A stretch of DNA of 64,000 nt from Candidatus Poribacteria bacterium (GTDB lineage: Bacteria > Poribacteria > WGA-4E > WGA-3G): assembly GCA_022823085.1 (NCBI GenBank), contig JAJDXV010000002.1, positions 1 to 64,000 of the forward strand. Direction: 5' to 3'. Positions 1 to 8,857 of the stretch are shown piece after piece. Both the position numbers and the translations under genes were made by a program. The notes below the pieces were generated by a model. That model saw only the letters and a program-made list of their open reading frames with translations. It had not been told where the DNA came from and made no database searches. Each line of letters opens with the position of its first letter. The first letter of the stretch is position 1.

Positions 1-61
1 TAAAACCTGTCAGCGACAGAAGTTGTTTCGGTTTATCCTTGAGAACTTCATAACAGATCAT
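1..61 (-). CDS. Transposase N-terminus (partial, runs off left edge)
   Basis: Reading leftward from an ATG at 61-59 gives MICYEVLKDKPKQLLSLTGF before the window ends. A GGAGA Shine-Dalgarno lies 7 bases upstream of the ATG. The pattern (short acidic/basic helix, then a leucine-rich 'LLSLTGF') resembles the N-terminal helix-turn-helix of IS5/ISL3-type transposases, which often begin with a 'YE.LK..P..L..LTG' segment. Only 20 codons are visible, so the family is a guess. The neighbouring MITE-like repeat at 148-270 makes a mobile-element origin more likely. Confidence 0.45.
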   Translation of the reverse strand, partial: MICYEVLKDKPKQLLSLTGF

Positions 62-147
62 CAGTTGGTCTCCTATCGGTTATTTGTTCTTAGTATAACA
101 TAGACCAACTAAAACTTACAACTAAATCATTATAATGTCTAATGAAC

Positions 148-270
148 AGGACTTACGCAAGGCGCAATGAATTGCGCTACTACGAGCCGAACTGCTTTTG
201 AGAAACACGCGTATTTTCAAGGGACATCTGTTTGTAGTAAGGCGATTCATCGCCTGTCGGTGTAAGTCCT
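148..270. mobile_element. MITE-like element, family 1, copy a
   Basis: A 123-bp non-coding element bounded by inverted ends: AGGACTTACGCA on the left, and on the right the reverse complement begins AGGACTTAC. Just inside each end is a small hairpin (ggcgcaatgaattgcgc on the left, ggcgattcatcgcc on the right). The centre carries 'ctactacgagcc' and 'tttgtagtaa' arms that can also pair. Three further copies of the same ends occur at 18351, 28799 and 39592. It has no coding capacity, so it would need a transposase in trans. Confidence 0.7.
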
Positions 271-298
271 TGACAAGGCGGGTGAAGTGTGGTACACT
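270..298 (+). promoter_or_regulatory. Sigma-70 promoter for the Rpn-type gene
   Basis: TTGACA at 270-275 and TACACT at 293-298, separated by 17 bp, with an extended -10 TG at 290-291. The first T of the -35 is the last base of the MITE (148-270), so the element's right end forms part of the -35 box. The expected transcript starts near 305, about 70 bases before the ATG at 374. Confidence 0.65.
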
Positions 299-373
299 CT
301 ATGATATAAATTGGAGATATAAATTGGATGCGTGCGTCCCAGGAGGGGCAGGCGTGTCTGAAAAGGCAGGTAC

Positions 374-1426
374 ATGTTCACAAAAGAAGACCTTCGGGAG
401 TTGTCAAATGTCTCGAGCAGCCACTTCCCCGATAGGAGTGCGAAATGGTTGATACGCCAGCGCGAACACCTTGAAGCGTTAGTTGAAATGCTTGCCGGTG
501 AGATCGCCGACGCACTTGACTTTGGGCGCGTAGAGCAACTCAACCGAAGTTTCATCTCCGATGAACTGCGGACACAAGAATCGGATATGATCTTCAGTGT
601 GCCGTTTCGGAACCCGACAGCGAAGTGTGAGGAAGTGATCATCTATATCCTCATAGAGCACCAATCCACTGTCGACCCGTCCATGGAGCTTCGGCTGCTC
701 TCTTATATGACGCAGATATGGATGGAGGAACGGCGCTCTTGGATAGAGCGGAAACTCCCCGAAGCGGAGTGGCGGTTGACCCCGATTGTGCCGGTCCTGT
801 TTTACACAGGCACCGGAGCCTGGAAGTCGCCGTTTTCTCTGACGGCTCTCATGGACCTCCCTGAAGGCCTCAAACGGTTCGTCCCGACTTTCGACACGCT
901 GTTCCTCGATGTTAAAGCCACAGATCCTGATGAACTGACACAAACAGGGCATGCTTTGGGATGGTTGTTGACTGTCTTGCGACAGGAGAACTCCGATCCA
1001 CCCGCTATGCGCCAAGCCCTCCTTGACGCTTTAGCCGGACTCAGGGACTTGCACACACAGGACAGAGAGGCATATACGCGCGCCATCTTATACCTCTTCC
1101 ACCTCATCCTGCACCGTAGAAAAGCAGGCGAACATCAAGACTTACTTCGTATCCTCACACAAGAGCATACACAGAATCAGGAGATCGTAGACATGGCAGA
1201 CTCTATCATTGAACTCAGCGAACAACGCGGTATCGAACAAGGGTCACGGCGGACGAGCATCGAAAGCACAATCGCCATCCTCAACAACCGATTCTCAGAA
1301 GTTGACGCTGACACACTCACGACAGCACTCGAAGCCATTGAAGACCTCAACCGGCTCAAGAAACTCAATCTTGAGGCATCTTTAGTTGAGAGCTTTCGCG
1401 CTTTTCAAGAACGCTTAGAGGCTTAA
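374..1426 (+). CDS. Rpn/YhgA-type PD-(D/E)XK nuclease family protein
   Basis: 350 residues, the usual size of the Rpn (recombination-promoting nuclease, 'putative transposase, YhgA-like') family. The PD-(D/E)XK core is visible: D71 in ESDMIFSVPF, then E95 and Q97 in YILIEHQSTVDPSMELRLL, followed by the family's 'Y...IW' helix. Residues 150-250 are a helical region. The C-terminus (about 275-345) holds an EQRGIEQG helix and a short domain (IAILNNRFSEVD...ALEAIEDLNRLKKL) that recurs alone at 38766-39002. These proteins are thought to cut DNA and stimulate RecA-independent recombination; the exact role is uncertain. A promoter at 270-298 lies upstream. tatD follows 44 bp downstream and could be co-transcribed. 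Confidence 0.85.
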   Translation: MFTKEDLRELSNVSSSHFPDRSAKWLIRQREHLEALVEMLAGEIADALDFGRVEQLNRSFISDELRTQESDMIFSVPFRNPTAKCEEVIIYILIEHQSTVDPSMELRLLSYMTQIWMEERRSWIERKLPEAEWRLTPIVPVLFYTGTGAWKSPFSLTALMDLPEGLKRFVPTFDTLFLDVKATDPDELTQTGHALGWLLTVLRQENSDPPAMRQALLDALAGLRDLHTQDREAYTRAILYLFHLILHRRKAGEHQDLLRILTQEHTQNQEIVDMADSIIELSEQRGIEQGSRRTSIESTIAILNNRFSEVDADTLTTALEAIEDLNRLKKLNLEASLVESFRAFQERLEA

Positions 1427-1470
1427 GAACGTATCAGATTCCTCGCGAATATGAGGCAGTAAAGGTCGGA

Positions 1471-2235
1471 ATGTTTATTGACTCACACGCACATATCCAA
1501 CTCTCACAATTCAATCGCGATCGCGACGCGGTGTTAGCGCGCGCAAACGAAGCTGGGGTTTCCAACATCCTCGTCATAGGATTTGATATGGAGACCAGCC
1601 TCGGCGCAGTGGAATTGGCGGAGAAACATACGCACATCTACGCCACCGTCGGGATGCATCCGCACGACGCGAAAGATTTGACACCGGATGTTCTGAAAAC
1701 CTTTCGTGAACTCGCCGAACACCCGAAGGTCATCGCGCTCGGCGAGATTGGATTAGACTACTACCGTAGCCTCTCGCCGCGGTCTGTTCAGAAAGTTGCG
1801 TTTGAACAACAGTTGGACCTCGCCGAAGAGTTGCAGATGCCCATTGTTATCCACAACCGTGATGCCTATATGGACATCCTACCTATCTTAGAAGCGCGAC
1901 ACGGACGAGTCCGAGGCGTGCTGCACTGTTTCACCGGTGATGTCGCGTTGATGCATAGAAGTCTTGCGATCGGATTCCATATCGGTATCGGTGGCATCGT
2001 AACCTATAAAAACGCAGCGGATGTTCAAGCCGTCGCGCGAGAAGTCCCTGAAGACCGACTCCTGATAGAAACCGATTGTCCGTGGTTGGCACCACAATTC
2101 CGACGTGGTAAACGGAACGAGCCGGCGTACGTCCGCGCTGTGGCAGAGAAGATCGCCGAACTCCGCAATACTGTCATAGAAACAATTGGTAAAATCACAA
2201 CAGAAAATTTCAGGACCGTCTTCAAATCAGCATGA
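1471..2235 (+). CDS. tatD: TatD-family metal-dependent DNase
   Basis: 254 residues, full length for TatD. Metal-ligand motifs are in place: DSHAHI at the N-terminus (H6, H8), GEIGLDYY around residue 90, IVIHNRDA around 127, LHCFTGD around 150 and ETDCPWLAP near 200. The family has 3'-5' exonuclease activity on single-stranded or damaged DNA. The gene follows the Rpn-type nuclease on the same strand. Its TGA stop overlaps the ATG of the permease gene (ATGA), which implies translational coupling with an otherwise unrelated function. Confidence 0.93.
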   Translation: MFIDSHAHIQLSQFNRDRDAVLARANEAGVSNILVIGFDMETSLGAVELAEKHTHIYATVGMHPHDAKDLTPDVLKTFRELAEHPKVIALGEIGLDYYRSLSPRSVQKVAFEQQLDLAEELQMPIVIHNRDAYMDILPILEARHGRVRGVLHCFTGDVALMHRSLAIGFHIGIGGIVTYKNAADVQAVAREVPEDRLLIETDCPWLAPQFRRGKRNEPAYVRAVAEKIAELRNTVIETIGKITTENFRTVFKSA

Positions 2236-3350
2236 AGAAGCTAAATCTCCGTATGTATGCGATGGTGCTTGCGCTTGTCTGCGTCTGGGTGATTTTCACA
2301 CTCCTAACCAGCGGCACCTTCCTTAGCACTCGGAACCTGTCAAATCTTTCCCGCCAAGCCGCCGTCACAGCGATCCTTGCTGTCGGTATGACGCTGGTCA
2401 TCGTCTCTGCCAACATCGACCTCTCTGTCGGTTACGGTGCCGGGTTGCTCGGTGCGATCGCAGCGATTGTACACGTCTGGTGGGGGCAACCGATTCTCGT
2501 TACACTTTTCATCGTTATCTGCATCGGGATCCTGATGGGACTGATGCAAGGTTACCTCGTCGCATATCAGCGGATCCCGGCATTTATCGTCACGTTGGGC
2601 GGGTTTCTGGCGTATCGAGGCTTGATGCTCGCATTTACCAAGGGTGAGACCATCTTGCTCCCCGACAATTGGCTTAAGGCGATCAGCAACGCCTACCTCT
2701 CCCCGACACTCGGATGGGGACTTATGGGGATCGGCATCGGCATCAGTGGTTACCATTTCTATAGACAACGCACCGCACGGCGACAATACGGAAACCCGGA
2801 GCAGACCTCTATGCCGGTGTTCCTATTGAAAATCGCTGGGATTTCGGCACTCATCGTCGCGTTCATCACCGTGATGAATACCCACAAAGGGGTCCCGTTT
2901 CCGGTCTGTATTCTTTTTGGATTGGCGTTCGTATTTCATTTTATCGCCAACCACACCCGTTTCGGACGTTACGTCTATGCAGTCGGTGGCAACGCTGAAG
3001 CGGCGTACCTCTCTGGGGTCAACGTGCGCGGCGTTACGTTACGTGTGTTTGCAACGATGGGGGCATTGATGGCGATCGCCGGTGTTGTCATGACAGCGCG
3101 CGTCGGGAGCGCGAGTCCAGAAGCAGGACGCTTGTTGGAGTTAGATGCCATCGCTGCGTGTGTGATCGGGGGTGCCAGTTTAATGGGTGGACGTGGGAGC
3201 ATTTTCGGTGCAGTCTTAGGCGCGTTCGTCATGGAGAGCCTCAATAACGGCATGAGCATGGCAAATATGGATGCCTCATGGCAGGATATTATTAAAGGGG
3301 TCGTACTCGTCGCAGCGGTCGGCTTTGACATGGCATCACGATGGCGATAG
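2232..3350 (+). CDS. Sugar ABC transporter permease (RbsC/XylH type)
   Basis: 372 residues with about ten hydrophobic segments. The branched-chain/ribose permease signature appears as VGMTLVIVSANIDLSVGYGAGL around residues 53-75, and 'IPAFIVTLGGFLAYRGLMLAFTKG' and 'NVRGVTLRVFATMGALMAIAGV' match the monosaccharide permeases. The length and the extra loop around residues 170-205 favour the xylose-type XylH over RbsC. The start overlaps the tatD stop by 4 bp. No ATPase or sugar-binding gene of this transporter is next to it; the binding protein at 7483-8820 belongs to a different family. Partners must lie elsewhere or the gene is an orphan. Confidence 0.85.
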   Translation: MKKLNLRMYAMVLALVCVWVIFTLLTSGTFLSTRNLSNLSRQAAVTAILAVGMTLVIVSANIDLSVGYGAGLLGAIAAIVHVWWGQPILVTLFIVICIGILMGLMQGYLVAYQRIPAFIVTLGGFLAYRGLMLAFTKGETILLPDNWLKAISNAYLSPTLGWGLMGIGIGISGYHFYRQRTARRQYGNPEQTSMPVFLLKIAGISALIVAFITVMNTHKGVPFPVCILFGLAFVFHFIANHTRFGRYVYAVGGNAEAAYLSGVNVRGVTLRVFATMGALMAIAGVVMTARVGSASPEAGRLLELDAIAACVIGGASLMGGRGSIFGAVLGAFVMESLNNGMSMANMDASWQDIIKGVVLVAAVGFDMASRWR

Positions 3351-3452
3351 GAGAAAAAAATCGACTCTTTTTATTTTTTTAAACCCTTTCCCTCAAAATT
3401 CCCCTCTTTATAACTACAGTCTAATTGGCAAAATCTAATTGGGAATTTATCT

Positions 3453-6400
3453 ATGCGATACGATTCATCGGTATATACGGATCTGACAGATGAAGAACTC
3501 ATCCAAGGCGTGCGAGACGGAGACGAGGCAGCGTTTGCACAACTTGCATCCCGCCATAGCTCAAGGATATGGCAGATGGTTGTCTCACACTCCCGCCAAA
3601 TCCGCGATGCTGAAGAGATTTTTCAAGACGTTTGGGTGGCAGTCTGGGAAAACATCGGTGGCTTGCGCGAGGTCGGCAGCTTCGGTGCTTGGCTCCGAAA
3701 AATCGCCTATACCACTTGCAGAAGGTACTACGCCGCGAAGACGCACAACAGAGGCGAAATTCTTCAAAGTGCCGAAAAGCTCGCGGAGACGATTGATCGG
3801 GATGTGCTTGCCCGTACGCGTGAGATGGAACTTCGCGCCGCTGTAACAGAAGCCGTGCATCACCTGCCGGAGCGGGTCCGCGCCGTTGCAGTATTGTATT
3901 ACTTAGAGTTGTGGACTGTCAACGAAATCGCAGAGGAACTCGGTCTGGCGGCGGGGACCGTCAAGACAAGACTCCGCCAGATTCGCACGCTTTTACGTGA
4001 GGAATTTGGCGTTGAAGAGGTTAAGAGGGGAACAGTTATGACAGAAAAAAAAGAAGTCGCTAAGCCGATACAAGACAAAATTAAGATTTTCGGGGTCGGC
4101 GATGCCGGTGGCAAGGTCATTAAACGGATGATGGCATCTGATTGGAAAGAAGTGGAATTTTATGCTGTCAATACAGACGTGGAAGCACTCCGCACATGTC
4201 AGGGTGCGACGCAGATACAGATCGGGGTTGACACCACACAAGGGTTCAGCGCAGATGTGAATCCTGAGGTCGGTAGAAGTGCCGCTGAAGAAAATCTGGA
4301 GACGCTTGACGCTGCCCTTGCAGACGCGCGGTTGGTTTTCGTTGTCGCAGGTATGGGCGGCGGAACGGGGACAGGTGCCGCACCCTTGATTGCATCCGTC
4401 GCAAAAGAACACGACGCTTTAACAATTGCTGTTGTGACGCGTCCGTTTGATTTTGAGGGGCAACGCCGCACCGAACAAGCAGAATACGGTCTCCAAGAAC
4501 TTCAAGAGCACGCAGATGCTGTCATTGTAGTGCCAAATCAGAGGCTCCTGGATACTATTGATGTTGAACCTTCACCGAGCGAAGCGTTCCGTATGAGCGA
4601 TGAGACGGTGCTACGCGGTGTTAAAAGTGTTGCCGACATTATTACCGAATCAGGTGAAGTTAACATTGACTTCGCTGATATACAGTTGGTCATGCAGGAT
4701 GCTGGCACAGTGTTGATGGGTACAGGACAGGCGAACGATAAAAGTCGGGCGAGAATCGCCGCACGGAATGCTGTCTCGTCCCCACTCTTAGATGGTCAAA
4801 AGATGGAGAATGCACCTGGAATGATTGTCAACATCAGCGCGCCGCCAGATTTCACGATGAATGAATTGGATGCGGCGATGGATGTCATCAAAAATGTCGC
4901 GCCCGATGCGGTAATTATCTTTGGACTGGTCTATAGAGATAACGAGCCTGAATCTGAAGACACCGTTGATGTCACTGTCCTCGCAACAGGAATTGGCGGA
5001 CAAAGTGACCCGACTACGCCACTCTCCACTCGGCGGGATGGCGCCTCTCCTGAAGGCGGTACTTCTATTCCTTCCAAAACCGGTTCCGAATTTGTTCATC
5101 TACACAACCATAGTGAATATAGCATGCTTGATGGCGCGTGCCGTATTCCAGATATGGTGGATTGGGCAGTCGAAAATAGCGTCCCCGCTGTCGCACTGAC
5201 CGATCACGGCAATATGTTCGGCGCGTGGGAGCTCTACAACAAAGCGACAGAGGCCGGTATCAAACCGATCATCGGCTGTGAGGTCTATGTCGCCCCCGGT
5301 AGCCGAAAAACACGTGAGCAGGAACAGGACGGTCCTTATCATCTCACACTGCTCGCCGAGGATGTAACGGGTTACCAGAACCTCTTGGAATTGGTGTCGC
5401 TTGGGTACACAGAGGGGTTCTATCGCAAGCCGCGTATTGACATGGAAATCTTGCGTGAACACCGGGACGGCATTATCGCGCTAACAGGGTGTATCCAAGG
5501 ACAGGTGCCGCAACTTATTTGCGCGGGTCGGCGCGACGAAGCGATCCGACACCTCAAAACGCTGATGGAGATAATGGGTGAACGCAACCTCTACGTTGAG
5601 ATACAGAATCACTACATTGACAAGGAACTTGAGACATATCCGGTGATGGTGCAGTTGGCGGAGGAGTTCAATCTTCCGATCGTCGGCACCAACGACTGCC
5701 ACTACCTCCGCAAGTCCGACCACAGCATGCACGATGTACTGCTCTGCATCCAGACGAAGAAGACCATCAATGACCAAGACCGGGTGCGGTTTGACAACCA
5801 TTTCTACTTTAAAAGCGTTGACGAGATGCGGGCGGCACTCAGGGATTATCCACCCGAGGCTATCAGCAACACGCTTGAAATTACGAATCGGTGCAATCTT
5901 GAACTCGACTATCAACGCGATCCGATGCCGAAATATAAGCTCCCTGAAGGGTACACGCACGACAGTTATCTTCAAGAATTATGCTACCGAGGCTTGCACG
6001 AGAAATACGGTGAACTCTCTGAGCCGATACGGCAGCGGATTGATTACGAGTTGGATATTATCAAACAGACCGAAAACGCGAATTATTTCCTAATTGTTGG
6101 CGATTATGTCAACCACGCACACAAACAGGGGTATCCGCTCTCTGCTCGCGGTTCTGCCGCCAGTAGCCTCGTGCTGTACGCACTCGATGTAATCGGTTTC
6201 AACCCAATGGATCACGGTTGTCTGTTTGAACGCTTCTTAAACCTTGAACGTCTCGCACCACCGGATATTGATATCGATTTCGCCGACCGCGCCCGTGAGT
6301 CCATAATTGAGTATCTGGCGAAAAAATACGGTGCGGATTCCGTCGGTAAAATCGCCACCTTTGCGACATTGGGGGCGAAAGCCGCTATCAAGGAGGTCGG

Positions 6401-7511
6401 TCGCACACTTGAAATGCCGCTTGAAAATGTCCAAAAATTAACGGAGTTGATTCCACCGATGCCGGGTATCACGCTTGATGATGCTTTGGAACAGGTGCCG
6501 GAATTCCAAGCACTCGCTGAATTCCCTGAGAATAAAACGTTAATTGAGATGAGCAAAGCTGTTGAAGGCATGAAACGACACGTCTCTTGTCATGCTTCCG
6601 GAATCGCGGTTTCAGACGGTCCTTTAACAAATTACGTTCCGCTCTTCAAGGATAGACACGGCCAGATCGCCACGCAGTTTGAAGGCAAATCCGTTGAAGA
6701 TGTCGGTATCGTCAAATTTGATTCCCTCGGTCTACGGAGCCTTAGTGAAGTACACGACTGCCTCCAGATGATTAAGGCGAATCACGGCACCGAGATTAAA
6801 CTCGAAGAGATTCCGTTTGACGATGAAGATACCTATTCGCTTGTTAGCAAAGGGCTCATTGATGGATTGTTCCAATTGGAAGCCTCTGGTGGTATGTACC
6901 GGGTCGTCACGGAACTCAAACCTGACAATTTTGAGGAGTTCTCAGCGATCGCTGCACTCTATCGTCCCGGTCCAATAGAAGCCGGGGACCTGCAGGACTA
7001 CATAGATCGGAAGAATGGGACACAACCGATCCTATACGGACATCCTTCGTTTGAAGAAGCACTCAGAAGCACCTACGGCGTGTGTATCTATCAGGAGCAG
7101 GTGATGCAAATCGCACACGATGTGGCGAATTTTACATTCGCTGAAGCGGATGTTCTCCGCAGTGTAATGGGGAAACGAAATGAAGTATTGGTTGAAGAAC
7201 AGCGTGAAAAATTCGTTGAGGGTGCGGTGAAAAAAGGGTTCGCTAAAGACGAGGCGGAAACGATATTTGGGCTGCTTGAACCGACTGCGCGCTATGCCTT
7301 CAACAAATCGCACACTGTCGCTTATTCTATGTTGGCATATCGTATGGCATACCTGAAAACGCATTATCCGCACGAGTTCATGGCAGCGATGATGACCGGT
7401 GAGTCAGGATCTGCCGAGAAAATCGCACGCTACCGATCCGAATGTGAAAAACTCGCCGATTTTCTCGGTGTAGAAATCGAGGCTATCTTGCCAGATTCCG
7501 TGCTTCTTTAA
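3453..7511 (+). CDS. Fusion frame: ECF sigma factor, FtsZ GTPase, truncated DNA polymerase III alpha
   Basis: One uninterrupted 1352-codon frame holds three normally separate proteins. Residues 1-190 are an ECF sigma factor: region 2 with AEEIFQDVWVAVWENI and region 4 with LPERVRAVAVLYY...AGTVKTRLRQI. Residues 205-515 are an FtsZ-type GTPase: IKIFGVGDAGGKVI, the tubulin signature GMGGGTGTGAAP near 300, and the C-terminal domain ending VTVLATGIG. A Ser/Thr/Pro-rich linker (about 517-545) follows, with no methionine. Residues 546-1352 are DnaE: an intact PHP metal site (HLHNHSEYS), palm catalytic residues (PDIDIDF near 935, KFDSLGLRSL near 1087), and fingers ending in ARYRSECEKLADFLG. The C-terminus stops where other DnaE proteins continue into the (HhH)2, clamp-binding, OB and tau-binding parts, about a third of the protein. 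FtsZ also has its own in-frame ATG and ribosome site (4038). The last 29 bp overlap the convergent gene at 7483. Whether this is one polypeptide, a coupled operon that lost its stops, or an assembly join cannot be decided here. Confidence 0.85.
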   Translation: MRYDSSVYTDLTDEELIQGVRDGDEAAFAQLASRHSSRIWQMVVSHSRQIRDAEEIFQDVWVAVWENIGGLREVGSFGAWLRKIAYTTCRRYYAAKTHNRGEILQSAEKLAETIDRDVLARTREMELRAAVTEAVHHLPERVRAVAVLYYLELWTVNEIAEELGLAAGTVKTRLRQIRTLLREEFGVEEVKRGTVMTEKKEVAKPIQDKIKIFGVGDAGGKVIKRMMASDWKEVEFYAVNTDVEALRTCQGATQIQIGVDTTQGFSADVNPEVGRSAAEENLETLDAALADARLVFVVAGMGGGTGTGAAPLIASVAKEHDALTIAVVTRPFDFEGQRRTEQAEYGLQELQEHADAVIVVPNQRLLDTIDVEPSPSEAFRMSDETVLRGVKSVADIITESGEVNIDFADIQLVMQDAGTVLMGTGQANDKSRARIAARNAVSSPLLDGQKMENAPGMIVNISAPPDFTMNELDAAMDVIKNVAPDAVIIFGLVYRDNEPESEDTVDVTVLATGIGGQSDPTTPLSTRRDGASPEGGTSIPSKTGSEFVHLHNHSEYSMLDGACRIPDMVDWAVENSVPAVALTDHGNMFGAWELYNKATEAGIKPIIGCEVYVAPGSRKTREQEQDGPYHLTLLAEDVTGYQNLLELVSLGYTEGFYRKPRIDMEILREHRDGIIALTGCIQGQVPQLICAGRRDEAIRHLKTLMEIMGERNLYVEIQNHYIDKELETYPVMVQLAEEFNLPIVGTNDCHYLRKSDHSMHDVLLCIQTKKTINDQDRVRFDNHFYFKSVDEMRAALRDYPPEAISNTLEITNRCNLELDYQRDPMPKYKLPEGYTHDSYLQELCYRGLHEKYGELSEPIRQRIDYELDIIKQTENANYFLIVGDYVNHAHKQGYPLSARGSAASSLVLYALDVIGFNPMDHGCLFERFLNLERLAPPDIDIDFADRARESIIEYLAKKYGADSVGKIATFATLGAKAAIKEVGRTLEMPLENVQKLTELIPPMPGITLDDALEQVPEFQALAEFPENKTLIEMSKAVEGMKRHVSCHASGIAVSDGPLTNYVPLFKDRHGQIATQFEGKSVEDVGIVKFDSLGLRSLSEVHDCLQMIKANHGTEIKLEEIPFDDEDTYSLVSKGLIDGLFQLEASGGMYRVVTELKPDNFEEFSAIAALYRPGPIEAGDLQDYIDRKNGTQPILYGHPSFEEALRSTYGVCIYQEQVMQIAHDVANFTFAEADVLRSVMGKRNEVLVEEQREKFVEGAVKKGFAKDEAETIFGLLEPTARYAFNKSHTVAYSMLAYRMAYLKTHYPHEFMAAMMTGESGSAEKIARYRSECEKLADFLGVEIEAILPDSVLL
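4025..4040 (+). promoter_or_regulatory. Internal ribosome binding site and ATG for the FtsZ part
   Basis: GAGGGG at 4025-4030 lies 7 bases before an in-frame ATG at 4038 (codon 196 of the fusion frame). It sits exactly at the junction between the sigma-factor end (EEFGVEEVKRG) and the FtsZ start. The FtsZ-DnaE part could therefore be made as a separate 1157-residue protein. Confidence 0.6.
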
Positions 7512-8820
7512 ACTTCTCTTTCGCAAATTGTGCCCAATCTTTCATTTTTTCGTTGCGGACTTCCGGATCGTTCCAGGCACCCTTCGCCAATTCCATCGCC
7601 TCTGCCTCAGTTATCGGCATCTTCGTTAAGACCGCAATCGCCGCGTCCCGTTTTGCTGGGTCTTTACTCTTCTGAATCGCTTTCCACGCATTGACGAGAT
7701 CCTTATGTGAATCGATAATCAGGATACCGAAAAGATCGTTGACGATGTTCCATCGTGTCCCGCCTTTATCTGAATCGTATTGGAATGGGGCACCTTCCAT
7801 AGCGAACGGATTTGGAACGATGCATCTCTCGCCGAGTTTATCATAGAGTGCCGGTAATACGCTCGCGCGGTTTAGACCACCTTTCCATTCGGGGCCCTCA
7901 CGGTCAGTATCGCGGAGCATCCAGAGTTTTTGGGCATCTTCCGATAAAACGAATTCGAGAAACTTTTCCGCGACAGCTATATTAGGCGCGCCTTTGAGGA
8001 TAGCGATCGGGTCTGCAGTAACAACCGCCCCGTCAGCCGGGACAACGTACTTGATCTTATCCGCACCGACGACAGCGATTTGACCGTACGCATAAAAGTC
8101 GATCGCAAGTCCGTAGATGACCTGTCCTGCGACAACGTCTGTCGGGATAGCGTTAGCACCGGCGGAGAAACCGCGGACATTGCCGCCGATCTTTGTCAGC
8201 AGCGCGAACCCTTCTTCCCATCCGAGCGTTTGAAGGATGATCTCATAGACCATGTGTGCAGAACCACTCTCTCTCGGATCTGCCGCACCGATCCTCCCGA
8301 TCAATGTCAAGTTACCCAAATCCTTCCATGTCGAGACTTTCGGAAGTTGCAATAATCCTCGGAGCTCCTCATTGTACATGATACCGAAACTCGATAGTGC
8401 CGCACCGTACCATTGATGTTGCGCATCGTAGAGCGGAATCCCCTGAAACGATTGCATCATCTGCTCAAGTTGTGTGCCGGGTAGTTTGTAGGCATGAAGC
8501 CATCCCCTGTTCGAGAGGCGGAGATAGTTATCAGTACCACCTCCGAAGAAAATATCGATACCGATGCCATCCGGTACACGTTTAAATTCCGATTCAATGA
8601 ACCGATAATTTGAAGAAGTACCGCCCACATCTCTCCAGTCGGTTTTCACTGTTCTGCCTGTCTGTTTATGATACCACGCCTCGAAATTTTTACCAAATTC
8701 CGTTTCTATACCTTCATGGTGTGGGGAGATAATGATGAGTTCATCTTCGGCGAGTGAGAGACCTGGTAGTGCTAAAAAACATGATATTATCGCCAGCACT
8801 AGCGGCTTAAAGTAAGACAT
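7483..8820 (-). CDS. ABC transporter substrate-binding protein (iron/thiamine-type)
   Basis: 445 residues beginning with a cleavable signal peptide (about 1-24, ending LPGLSLAE), so it is periplasmic. The mature part opens ELIIISPHHEGIETEFGKNFEAWYHKQTG, the start of the extracellular solute-binding family that includes iron(III)-, thiamine- and 2-aminoethylphosphonate-binding proteins. 'SSFGIMYNEELRG' and 'KFLEFVLSEDAQKLW' are further family features. A GGAG site sits 9 bases before the ATG. No permease or ATPase is adjacent, so the ligand is open; iron is the commonest in the family. The stop lies 29 bp inside the 3' end of the convergent dnaE-containing frame. Confidence 0.85.
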   Translation of the reverse strand: MSYFKPLVLAIISCFLALPGLSLAEDELIIISPHHEGIETEFGKNFEAWYHKQTGRTVKTDWRDVGGTSSNYRFIESEFKRVPDGIGIDIFFGGGTDNYLRLSNRGWLHAYKLPGTQLEQMMQSFQGIPLYDAQHQWYGAALSSFGIMYNEELRGLLQLPKVSTWKDLGNLTLIGRIGAADPRESGSAHMVYEIILQTLGWEEGFALLTKIGGNVRGFSAGANAIPTDVVAGQVIYGLAIDFYAYGQIAVVGADKIKYVVPADGAVVTADPIAILKGAPNIAVAEKFLEFVLSEDAQKLWMLRDTDREGPEWKGGLNRASVLPALYDKLGERCIVPNPFAMEGAPFQYDSDKGGTRWNIVNDLFGILIIDSHKDLVNAWKAIQKSKDPAKRDAAIAVLTKMPITEAEAMELAKGAWNDPEVRNEKMKDWAQFAKEKFKEARNLAR

Positions 8821-8857
8821 TTTTTTTTACTCCTTTTGCGATATGTTTAATAAGCCA

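Noticed and set aside
3453..4037. Treating the sigma factor as a separate complete gene with its own stop
   Set aside because: No stop codon lies between the sigma and FtsZ parts in this sequence, so I report one frame and note the internal start.
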